Below the pieces are notes generated by a model. That model saw only the letters and a list, made by a program, of their open reading frames with translations, was not told the DNA's origin and did not search any database. Source: Triatoma infestans (taxonomy: Eukaryota > Arthropoda > Insecta > Hemiptera > Reduviidae). Taken from it: a DNA stretch of 64,000 bases. The stretch spans positions 1-64,000 of the forward strand of contig JAAEAF010002678.1 of the NCBI GenBank assembly GCA_011037195.1. Direction: 5' to 3'. The position numbers and the translations under genes were made by a program. Positions 44,366 to 54,155 of the stretch are shown piece by piece; positions within the stretch are counted from its first letter, which is position 1; each line of letters opens with the position of its first letter.

Positions 44366-44901
44366 CAAACATCACGTCATGCCACTTTCTCTTAGTATAT
44401 TTTAAATATCATTGGGCAATTTTTTGAAACGCAGAATGTTTGCTGAGTTTAATTGCATTGATACAACATAAATAGAATCTGTATTATACAAGAAAGCCTG
44501 TTTACAGATATAAACCCCAGTCTCCCCTCTCGCCACCTAAATTTAGAAAAAATGCTGGTGTGCAACAACCACTTCACCTACTGCTGTTAATATAATTATT
44601 ATCTATAAAATGACGAAATTTCTTTAAAACTTCAAAAATCTTACTCATTTTTTTGGTGTTAACATAAATATAGAAATGGGGGGGGGGGGCTGGTTGCTAG
44701 TATTTACCCAGGCAGATATAGAAATGATTACAATGCAGTTCAGACATGAGTGCCAATAACACTGAACAACCCCCGCATAATAAAATAAAATTACACAATA
44801 AAAAATATAATGTTTTTGGTGTTCGTTACGACCGTTGTATTCAATGTTGAAAATGGATTTTGAGGTTCGGTCAAACAAAAGAAACCCTTTTTTAAATTTC
44901 T

Positions 44902-44938
44902 ACCGACGTTTCGGCAAATTTATTGCCTTCTTCAGGAT
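44902..44938 (-). ncRNA. hammerhead-ribozyme-like core
   Basis: ATC-CTGAAGA-GGCAA/TTGCC-GAAA-CGTC-GGT on the minus strand. All boxes equal those at 44-80, with one stem I base changed to a G-U pair, which keeps pairing. Confidence 0.4.
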
Positions 44939-44988
44939 AAAAATTTTTAGTGAGAATTCCAGTAGTAATTAATAATCTAGTATAACCT

Positions 44989-45038
44989 GTGACATATCAT
45001 CACCAAGTGTTGATGAACACTTGGTGATGATATGTCAC
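44989..45038. repeat. perfect 23-bp hairpin
   Basis: 44989-45011 (GTGACATATCATCACC...GTGTT) and 45016-45038 are exact reverse complements around a GATG loop. In the copy at the window start only the left half is present (about 403-425), so the inversion arose in this copy. Confidence 0.95.
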
Positions 45039-45350
45039 CATTCCATTTTCAACAAAAAATATAATATATTAAACTAAAAATAAAAAAACAAACATAAAAT
45101 TCTATTCTAAAATTTCAGAATTTAACGTCAGAAAATGCTCAGAACAATTTAAAAAAAATCAATTGTTTAAAAAAATATAATTTAAGGAAAATAAAGTAAA
45201 TAAGTTTATAACTGCACAGTAAGCGGACCCAAGTTCATAGGAAATCGTTGTTAAGGGCATTTTGGAGAAAATTACCAAAAACTCAATAACCTAATTAAAT
45301 AAAGTCGCAATTCTGGTTCGAATTTGAAGTAAATTGCTTCAAATTTGGAG

Positions 45351-46295
45351 CACACCCATAATTGGGATAAAGTTCTCTATTTTTTAAAAATAAGAAATCT
45401 TTGAATTTAAATAATACTCGCCCTAACCAAAGGAACTAATGCATCTAAATAACGGGTTAAAAAAAATTTAATTAAGCGCACGCCATCTCTTTAGAAATAT
45501 GGTTATGCCATCTCCAATTATATCGTCTCCACATCTGAACAGCATAATGAGAGAAATAAAAAACTGAAATGAGACAAAGAAATATGTGAAAATCCTGATG
45601 GTTATGAAATAGATACAAATTATTTATATTTGTGTGTCTGTGTGTTGGTATTAATTATAGAATAAATAAATAAATAAATAAATGAACGCTATAACAACAA
45701 TATATAAATGGAGCGATTACTAATAAAAAAACAAAGAGAATTATTGTAAACAATAATTCTCTTTGTTTATAAGTTGAGTCTATGTTTACTGGCATTTTTG
45801 TTTGTTTATTTTTTGCATTTGTATTTAAAAAAAGAAAGAATTACTATGTGTAAGAGAAAGTAAAGTAAACTCTCCATTCAAAGGAAACAAGTATTTTGTT
45901 TTTAACTTTTATTGTTATATAATTTTATTTATTTATTTTTTGACAAAATTCCCATCAAATTATGAATAAAAACAACTCAAAAACCTATTCTGTAAAGTCT
46001 GACTATTCTCCGTAAACCTATTTTTTATTTTAAACTTGTAATTCCAACGATGCCTTTAATGGAGCTTAAAATTATACACTTTCTCTTACTTCTGTTAAGA
46101 GCAAGTATTGCGCCCGTGCTATATTTTCTCTTTATCAACAAAACAGAACTTCACGTTTAGTCCTTGTCAATGATTTGTTATAAATCGGCCATTATACCTT
46201 CTTTATCCCACTTTGTGTTTCCCTTAACTAGGTGCAGCATTTCTACGGCTAGCTTCCCATTAGAACGCTTTCCTGGCTTTTCATTAGAACGCTTG
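45351..46295. other. AT-rich DNA with short repeats
   Basis: (AAAT)n at about 45662-45682 and a hairpin at 45729-45768. A small HINE 5' relic lies near 45850-45875 and another at about 46078-46140 (TTTCTCTTACTTCTGTTAAGAGCAAGTATTGCG, plus strand). No host gene seen. Confidence 0.45.
45729..45768. repeat. perfect 19-bp hairpin, 2-nt loop
   Basis: AAACAAAGAGAATTATTGT and its exact reverse complement separated by AA. No neighbour explains it. Confidence 0.95.
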
Positions 46296-46640
46296 TTAAT
46301 CTCCAGGACTCAAGATGGGAAATAAAAGCTGATATGAAAACAAGAACGATCTTGGAAAATTTTTGAATCTTCTATTTTCAAAAAAGCATATGATTCCTTC
46401 TTCAAGTTCATTATTCAGAAATGCATTCTCATTGTGATGAGCTCCTAAATATTTAAAGTTTTTGACTTGCTCGAGCTCACGCTGGTAAATTTTACATTTC
46501 ACCTTCCCTAGGGTTTTTTTCCCCTTATTTTCATATCTTTATTTGGGGTTTATTCACGTACTTCCGTTTTTTCTTTAGCATAAGGTTAAACTGAGTATTA
46601 TGTTTTTGTAGTAGACTTTTCGTGACGCTGGGCAGAGAAA
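46296..46640 (-). pseudogene. LINE reverse transcriptase fragment (thumb region)
   Basis: Minus strand: FNLMLKKKRKYV (place of the LNxxKTKxM block, about 46590-46555), then YQRELEQVKNFKYLGAHHNE (about 46495-46425) and LNNELEEGI. V-x-x-F-K-Y-L-G is the standard LINE RT motif. Decayed with stops. Clade not determined, RTE-like by pattern. Confidence 0.5.
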
Positions 46641-47340
46641 ATATAGAAGAGAAAAATAAACTACCAAACAATGATATATTAACTAAGAAACAGAGTACTG
46701 CAAGGACTTTACTGAACTGATATAGAAGAATGGTAGCACGAGTAGTAATGACAAAGTGAACTGGCAGAGTGTTGGTGATGGTGATATTTACTTGATGGCT
46801 CTGGGTACAAGACTGAATTACAGACTAATTGTCTGGGTCTAGGCTAGCCTTTATAATACAACTTCCCTTAATTCTCTTTGAGGTAGGCAGATCTTGATCT
46901 CAGCTAAGTGGTAAATTTGAATAGCTTATGATAGGGAGATGCGTTAAGCCTTATGTGAAATGGCGGATGACGAAGCAACTGAGAGGATATGTTTTTTGCT
47001 GTAGGCAAGATATGCTGCCAGCAATCCATTACATTAGTTTCTGGAAATTTCCGCCTCTCTTCTGCTCGTTCCACAACTATCCGTTTGCGGTTACTTGCCA
47101 GTGCTGATCTAGCAAATCATGTAACACTATCCTGAAGAAACCTGTCGCAATAAGAGCAAAAAGTCGGTTTATAGCAAGCTATTTGCACGACTGTCAATCT
47201 GAAGACCTTATAAATATAAAGTTCTGCATAAGAGTGGCTGCGATTGCTTGAAACATCATAAAATCTTGCATTTCCTTTAATTTATGTAAGTAATAAATTA
47301 GGTTAATATTTAGATGTTCTGTGAGCAATAATAAAAATAA
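46641..47340. other. single-copy DNA, nothing recognised
   Basis: No coding or repeat landmarks. Moderate AT content. Confidence 0.4.
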
Positions 47341-47342
47341 CA

Positions 47343-47492
47343 TATTTACTTCCTCTCTTTTACTGGTAAGAGATTATGATCAGGGCAAATTTGAAAATGA
47401 GTGTTCATTGGAAATCCATGCCTTGAGCTTTCCTCAATATGAAAAAAAAATTCCAATATTTCCACTTACAGAAGTAAGAGAAAGTGAAGAGA
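47343..47492 (+). repeat. miniature HINE-like derivative, ~150 bp
   Basis: TTTACTTCCTCTCTTTTACTGGTAAGAG at the left and GAAGTAAGAGAAAGTGAAG at the right, with only the first ~100 bp of the 5' block between. Internal modules and the hairpin are gone. Confidence 0.65.
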
Positions 47493-47875
47493 AAGTTAAA
47501 AATTGTATAAATCTTATAAAATAAAAGAATAAATAAAATAAATTTAGTTGAGTAACAAGAAGGCAAATATTACGATCTGTAAAACAGTTGGACGAACACA
47601 CATACAGACCGGCAGAGAGAGCGAGAGATAAAAGTGACTGTTTATTCCCCTGCTGGGCAACATATGACTAGTTTTATTTTTGTAAATTGGCCACAGTTTG
47701 TATTTTAGTTTAAGAGTTTTTTGTTAGAAAAAAAAAAGAGATAAAGTTCTTTAAGGCCTACTATAATAGATCATTTATCAAAAATTAGTTTCCACGATTT
47801 AATTTATTTATCAATTTTTCTATTGATTACCTTGTGATTCGGTAACAAAAAGGAAATTAAAATTCTGTAACGAAA
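47493..47875. other. AT-rich spacer
   Basis: GA-rich patch at 47610-47630. Nothing else recognised. Confidence 0.4.
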
Positions 47876-47879
47876 AACA

Positions 47880-48490
47880 AGATTTTCTCTTACTAATGTT
47901 AATACAGTTATAAAATGACAAATCTGCTTTAAACTTGAAATTATACAGATTTTGTCCTAACATAAATATAGAGTTGGTACCCACCCAGGCAGGTTTAGAA
48001 GTGATTACATTGCAGTGCCAACCAATATCATCGATTGGACACACATTATATTTGTTGGTTTTTTATAGCACAGAAACTATCTAAAGCTAACCAAATGTGA
48101 CTACTCTGTGACCATTAGACGACAGAGTTTCTGTAAGAACTCACAAACTAAACGAGAATTCCGATCCAAGTATAACGTCACAGAAAGCCAAAATTCATGT
48201 AAAATCATTTTTGTTTTATCCGGATTACTAAGCTAAGTTGCGCCACAAAGACCCTTGGGGGGTCGCGGTGGCGTAGGCTGAAGAGCCAACCCCCGTAGAA
48301 TCTAAGCTTTAAAAGAAATCTTGGAAACATGTTTTTTCGAGAGGAAATTTGAAAAATCTGAAAAAAGAACGCACATTCGAAAGTGAAGTTGCACTTCAGT
48401 TAAAAGATTCTCTGGCCGAAGACGTCATGTCAGATTCCCTGGTGATGTTTAAAAGGAATAAGAAGATTTTTTCTAGTTTGAGATATAAAT
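47880..48490 (-). repeat. HINE-like copy, diverged
   Basis: Minus strand 3' part TAGTAAGAGAAAATC at 47882, body with AACATAAATATAGAG, a late module with GAAGTGCAACTTCAC near 48385, and TTTAAACATCACCAGG at 48440. Both extreme termini are lost. Confidence 0.6.
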
Positions 48491-48649
48491 AGATTTTTTG
48501 TTTGATCACAAATAAAATTATACATTATAACTAAACTCACACACACACACACACATATATATTCTGGGGGTGGGAGGCGCGTCCGTTAATTTTTTCTCCT
48601 CAAATGTGACAATTATTAAATCAAAAGTAGTAAGTAAAGTTCTAGTTTT

Positions 48650-48990
48650 AATCACAAGTGAAGAAAAGTAATATTATTCAACTAGCCCGACATCTAGTGG
48701 CAATATGCAAAAACCAGAACATATTTTAAAACGAATCCCAAATAGTAACAGATTTGAGTTTATACTAAAGAGACGCAAGTTATAAAGAGATAGAGTATCT
48801 GACTTGAAGTAGATTCAATATTTGCCCCTTTTCATATATTTTTCTTTCAGATTCATATCAGTTAAGAATCAATTTAATGCTGTTGCAGAAAAAAAATTAA
48901 CATTCAACAAGTGAGTAAAGTATTTTTTCTGCAATTGTTGAATAATGTGACGATTACTACTCTAAAGTTACTGAGGAAAGTTCAACTTGC
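48650..48990 (+). repeat. unrecognised repeat family C, copy 1
   Basis: Marked by AGTAATATTATTCAACTAGC, CTAGTGGCAATATGC, TATAAAGAGATAGAGTATCTG and GTTGAATAATGTGACGATTAC. Directly followed by a second copy in the same orientation. No coding capacity, and no known family recognised. Confidence 0.7.
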
Positions 48991-49265
48991 GTGAAAAAAA
49001 AAGTAACTATTCAATTCTAATTAGCCGCGCAACTAGCGGCAATATGCGAAAACAAGATCAAAACAAACCCCCTAGGTTATACCAAACGAAACAGGTTATA
49101 GAGAGAGGGAGTATTTGATTTGAATTAAAATTTACGTTCTGTTTTCATGTTTTTTTATCTTCATATAAATTAAGAACCAATTTAATACGGATTGCAGACA
49201 AAAATCTGATATTTAACTGCGAGCGAAGTATTTATTAAAACTCTCGCAGCGCTCGTACGGCCAAT
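48991..49265 (+). repeat. unrecognised repeat family C, copy 2
   Basis: AGTAACTATTCAATTCTAAT, CTAGCGGCAATATGCG, TATAGAGAGAGGGAGTATTTG and TTCATATAAATTAAGAACCAATTTAATAC align with copy 1 in the same order. Confidence 0.7.
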
Positions 49266-50080
49266 CTCCAAACTTGTGTGTGTAAATCCATATTTTTCTC
49301 ACTTATTAAATAAAATAACTATTTCTATATTCGGCTGAAGAGTATTACTATAATTCCACTTAATATTAGTGGCGAAAGTTGTACTTTTAAACTCTAGAGA
49401 TTATAATAGTTTATATACAGATATACATATGTACAGGATCGTCGACCATTTATCTAGTGTTGGAAGTCGTTACTTCGTCATTATGGCTAGCTTGCTAACA
49501 GCAGCTGTCCTAGGAGGGTTACGTTAGTTGTATATGTTTAAGATGATCACATGTCTACCACCGCTTGAGGTCTTACAACCAGGAATTGTTGGAAGTATTC
49601 TGTTAGATAAATTCTGGAATCAGTGAACTATGGTGATGTGGTTTAGTTTGGAATGAAATTTTGTGTAGCAAGATTAGCTATAAAAAGAATGGAGTATGTA
49701 TTATTTAAGATAGGAGTGGATCGTGTGGATGGAGATTTAGCAGGGACCAGTTACTACTGTTTTCAGGATCTTAGATTGTAGGGTTCGAAGTCTAAGGCTT
49801 AACAGGTTTTTATTTTATTTTTTTAAATAGTTTTAGCTGTTGTAGAAAAATATAACATTGAACGCATGAGTAAAGTCCTTATACTATTCTCGTTCACTTA
49901 CCAGTTCACTTGCAAACCATGGTTGATATCCGTGAAATATCAAACATTTACGAGATTTTTTTTGGTATTTTTGGTCGAAAGGTAATTTCCAAAGATTTGG
50001 CAAATCTTCTAGAATACTTCCACTTACGGCAGTAGCAAAAAAAAGAAATTTTTTTCAAAGTAGTGAATAGAAAATGTGAC
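49266..50080. other. mixed DNA with repeat family D
   Basis: 49720-49885 shares GGGACCA, CAGTTACTACTGTTTTC, GGGTTCGAAGT, TTTTAGCTGTTGTAGAA and GAACGCATGAGTAAAGTCCTT with 59.26-59.42 kb. The rest is not recognised. Confidence 0.5.
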
Positions 50081-50084
50081 TAAT

Positions 50085-51000
50085 TTTTACTTTCTCCATT
50101 CTTCTCCAGTAACAGGAAGCAGGTACTGCGATTGTGCCAGATTTTCGAAATTGAGTTTTCACCGAAAATACATGTTTTGGGGGGCCCCTGGATACGAAAC
50201 AAAATTATTTTAACGACTGGCTTGTACAAGTGTGTGTGTTTTAACAGAGTCTATCAAAATCGAGAAGCAGGAAGCTAAAACTTGCTATTCCGGTTACGTA
50301 TTAACCCCAGATCAAACTCGACGATTTCGGGCAAAATCCACCAACCGGAAATGCGACTTTATTGAATGTTTTTTCCAGTTGACCTGATTTTTTTCGAAAA
50401 CGGTTTCAACTATTATCTTTAAATTTGATATACTAACTACATAGATAAAATACCCATCACTTTTTATCTGAAACATTTCCCAGGGAAAATTGATTGTTTG
50501 GGGAGTGGTGGGGGAACAGTAGCGTTGTCCTTTCCTCTAAAGTACCACTTCAATATATATAATATATGGTTTGACCACCTACACAATATTAATACACATT
50601 AGAAGCATTGATCGAATTCCAAATTTAAAGAAAATTAGTTAGGAGGTGTGACTTTACAGAATAGGTTTTTTGGGAATTTTCTCGTCAACGGTTAGAACGA
50701 TTTTCTTTAAACTGGGAATGCTTGGAAAACGCATTACATTTATTCGAAATATTATTCTGTTAAGAAAATTATTTTAGAGGGATATCTGAGTGTATCAGTT
50801 AATTTAAATTTAAACAAGCTTTGTTGGTTTTGGCATAGAGCGCTCCACATAAGACTGCTCAGGCAAAATACAAGCAAAATCCCCACCATCATTTTTATGG
50901 CTAGCCCAACCTAACATTGTAACTTTGTAATTTTAAAGAAAAAATTCTTGATTGATTGGTATTTATTAATTAGATTAAGGGTAAGTTGTTACCAGATTTT
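50085..51000 (+). repeat. HINE-like copy, near full length
   Basis: 5' TTTTACTTTCTCCATTCTTCTCCAGTAACAGGAAG, TTTTCACCGAAAAT, (TG) short, two modules. The 3' end reads AGATTAAGGGTAAGTTG...TTACCAGA with the hairpin deleted. Confidence 0.75.
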
Positions 51001-51480
51001 TTTGACGGCGGGAAGCATAACTTCGTCGATTCTTTTTCCCAAAACTTTTTATTAATACAAGTATTTTCTAAAAAGAAAATTTTATCCAAAATAAAATGCG
51101 AAAATCCTTTTCAGGCAATAATAAACGATCCACTAACCATAACTGCCGAGCTTACGATGCACACTACTATTTCAATGAAACTAGGAAAAATTGAAAACCA
51201 TCTATTTTTAAATTGCACAATTCATTCTTATTCGCCTAATACTTAAAGAAAGGAGTATTTAGGAAGCACGCCGCTTGGGAAAAAATGAGCAAATAAAATA
51301 TTTAAAATACTTAAACGACTTTTGCAAATTTCACAATTGCAATTGTTGATTTTTCTATAAACTCAGAATGTTTACCTTAAATAGATAAATGTTTTGAATC
51401 TTATTATATTTCTTTATATATTATACTTTTTATTATATTCGAATTAATTCGAATGTGATTAGAATTTTATGACTTTGTGG
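51001..51480. other. AT-rich DNA
   Basis: An 86-codon frame (50986-51246) starts inside the neighbouring repeat's end and has no recognisable domain. No gene supported. Confidence 0.4.
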
Positions 51481-51483
51481 TGG

Positions 51484-52008
51484 ACTCCTAGTAAGAGGAA
51501 GTATTGCGATCGTGTCAAATTATAAAAATTGAGTTACCACCGGAAATACATGGTTTAGGATCCCCCTTGATTGCGATTGTAAATAAAATATCTTAAAAAT
51601 AAAAAAAATCTCAAGAAGCACAAACTTGATATTCCATTTAGTGTCTACCACACATCTGACACGAAGCTTTCGTTTACAATACACCAACCGGAAGTACAAC
51701 TTTATAGCCATTTATTCACTACCACACATCTGACACACAGCTTTCGGTTACAATCCACCAACCGGAAGTACAGCTTTATAGAATAGATTTTTGGAATATA
51801 GCCTAAAACGGTCTCAATCAATTTGCTTTTAAACTTGGATAGCTCATTGAACGATATAAAACCTATCGTTCTATTTATTAGAAACAATTTTATAGGGAAA
51901 TTTATTTTAGAGGACTTTGTAAGACCAATATACACCCTAAGTTTTTTAATTAGAAATGTAATAATTACAATAAAAGAAAGTTGTGTGAGTGTTCCACACC
52001 TGATCCCC
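51484..52008 (+). repeat. HINE-like copy with internal duplication
   Basis: 5' GACTCCTAGTAAGAGGAAGTATTGCGATCGTGTCAAAT, 3' AAAAGAAAGTTGTGTGAGTG plus TTCCACACC. The early part contains a tandem duplication. Confidence 0.8.
51640..51785 (+). repeat. ~75-bp tandem duplication
   Basis: CTACCACACATCTGACACGA...AACCGGAAGTACAACTTTATAG (to about 51708) is repeated as CTACCACACATCTGACACAC...AACCGGAAGTACAGCTTTATAG (about 51718-51782). Confidence 0.85.
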
Positions 52009-52254
52009 CCTCCCTCCAAGGATAGTACAAAGTGCATGGCTTACTGATTTTGCAATATACTAGTCGACAATTCTAAACAGTTTAAAAAACACGACCTGAT
52101 GTAGGAAGAAGGCTGCAAGTCAGCGATGTTGGTGTCAATAAGATATATAGACTATCAAGAGTAGAAAAATCTTTTGGTGTTTACTACACGATCCGCCGAG
52201 TATTATTGGAAACAAAAATTATGAACAACCCTTAATAAAAATAATTAAAAAAAA

Positions 52255-53118
52255 AAAAAAATGGTGTGAAATATTCACAAGACTACACACATAAATTAAG
52301 ACACACATAATAGTTAAGACTCAATTGGTCTTAACATAAGAGGTGGGGGTATAAGGATCTACCCCCAGCCAGATAATAGTTCCCCTAGATTATATTATGA
52401 AAGTTTGAAATTTAACGCCACACTAATTTCTTCGAAAAAAAGTTACAAATAGAAGTGATCGATTTTATATCTGCACAGATAACATTCCCTGTTTAATGGA
52501 AATCGCTGTTACAGTCCTTTACAACAAAATTCGGAAACAAACACAGTCGTTGTAATTATTGTGTAAAGTCGTACAACTATCGTTTAACCGATTTTCTTCA
52601 AATTTGGAATTTCTACCAGTGGTTTTAATGTAAATTAATATTCTATCGGCCGGTAATATCATATACTGTAATGAAGTGGTAAGGTAAAAGAAAACTTAAC
52701 GCCACTTTTCCCCTCCACAAATTTTCCAGAGAAAAATATTTCAAATAAAAGTGATACCTAGGTATTTATGTATTTAGATGGTACAAAGGAAGTTTGGAGA
52801 AAGCGCCACCTGTTGTCAAAAATAACTGCGAAAAACTGGAAAAACAAAAATTAGTAAAATCGCACTTCCGGTTGAATGGATTTTTGCACGAAACCTTCCC
52901 TATAGGTGCGGTGGTTACAACTAAACGGAATATTAACTTTGAGCTACGTGCGATGTTTCGTTTTTATGACATTTTGTTAAAACACACTCACACATACACA
53001 CACATATTTATAGACGTTCGCCAAAAACATTTTTATCGTATTCACGGGACATCATAAGATGGATTTTCGTTGAAAACTCAATTTCCAAAATTTGACACGA
53101 TAGCAATACCTCTTGAAC
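52255..53118 (-). repeat. HINE-like copy, near full length
   Basis: Minus strand from TTCAAGAGGTATTGCTATCGTGTC at about 53115, (TG) tract (about 52985-53010), CCGGAAGTGCG near 52868, second module, 3' end at 52256-52290 with hairpin relic GTGAATATTTCACACC. Confidence 0.75.
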
Positions 53119-53144
53119 ACAGCAAACTAATATTCAATGAAAAA

Positions 53145-53780
53145 GTGCAATGGCAAACATCTTGACGACTTCCTCTTATTATTTTTACGCGAAAAATTTT
53201 CTTCCAAATTCCAAGTTTTACCAAATATTAAGTTGTTTCCAATATTTATAAGTTGGCAAAAATTGAATAATATAATGGTAGACATTCAGAAGATAGTAAA
53301 ACGACCCAGCTCCCCTTGAATCAATTTTCTAGAACAAATTTCAAAGGAAAGTTTATATATTGAGTAATTAATTAGCTAAATGCAAAGAAACTGGCTGGTA
53401 TTGTTATCCTGTGAATTATTTACACATATTATATTACAATTCACTGGAATGGGATTTCAGATGAAAGTCTATCTTCAACCACAATCTTTTTAAAATCAAT
53501 TTTTCTGGAAAACTGTTTCAAATAAAACTGTTGAAACTACATGTTTACGTCTAAACGTACAAAGTTTAAAGATAAAATAACTGCAGCTGCTTTCGAGAGA
53601 CAGAAAAAAAAAATCTTAAACAAGCCTATATAATTCCGGAATGTCCTATGAACAAGTATACTTCCGGTTGAAGGATTGAAGGATTTTTAACTGATAATTT
53701 CCTGTCGGATCCTCTGGTAATTTTCAAAAGGAATATAAAAAAAAAATCAAAATCGAAAATTGAAAATTGAAAAACTTATA
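53145..53780 (-). repeat. HINE-like body remnants
   Basis: Modules recognisable by TTTCAAATAAAACTGTTG, ACTTCCGGTTGAAGG (53657) and TTTTCTTCCAAATTCC. No termini. Confidence 0.55.
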
Positions 53781-53789
53781 CGAGTAGGT

Positions 53790-54155
53790 GAAGTAAGAAT
53801 GATACCAACTGTATCGATAAGAGAGATAATATATACTAATGCCTGTAGATCGCTCCGCACATTTATATATTTACTGTACATCCTCTGTTGTAACTCATAT
53901 TGTTTCTTTTAAATTTCATCCTCGTCTTTTGTGCCCCCCCCCCCCCCCCGATTCGCAAAAATATGTGTCATGCTTGATTTCTTGTTATGGTGAGAGACTT
54001 ATTCACGTGTATAAATATATATCATTTATAATATTTTTTTTCCTTTCTGGGAAAATTGGAAAATACAAGAAAATTAACTTTAAAAAAATAATAATAACAT
54101 ACACATAAAAAAAAAAAACTGTGTCGTGCTGATACAGAAATACTTTAGGCGAAAT
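53790..54155. other. AT-rich DNA with C-run
   Basis: A 14-17-base C-run at about 53933-53949. Nothing else recognised. Confidence 0.4.

Larger units (their letters stand above)
44800..45050. repeat. palindromic Penelope-like element family A, deletion copy
   Basis: AAATTTCTACCGACGTTTCGG through TTCTTCAGGAT matches the left arm at 36-80, then jumps to sequence matching 355-425 (GAATTCCAGTAGTAATTAAT). It ends in a perfect 23-bp inverted repeat. The long right arm of the first copy is missing. Confidence 0.65.
44368..45350 (-). repeat. HINE-like copy interrupted by a palindromic element
   Basis: A 3' piece at 44368-44400 (TAAGAGAAAGTGGCATGACG), a second 3'-type region at about 44550-44780 (TGTGCAACAACC, CATAAATATAGAAATGG), the family-A palindrome at about 44780-45045, then body sequence to 45350 (TAACTGCACAGTAAG, AAATCGTTGTTAAGG). 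Confidence 0.6.

Noticed and set aside
53933..53949. C-run and the 18-base G-run at 62534-62551 as quadruplex or regulatory elements
   Set aside because: Single homopolymers in repeat-rich DNA. Length may also be a sequencing artefact. No other support.
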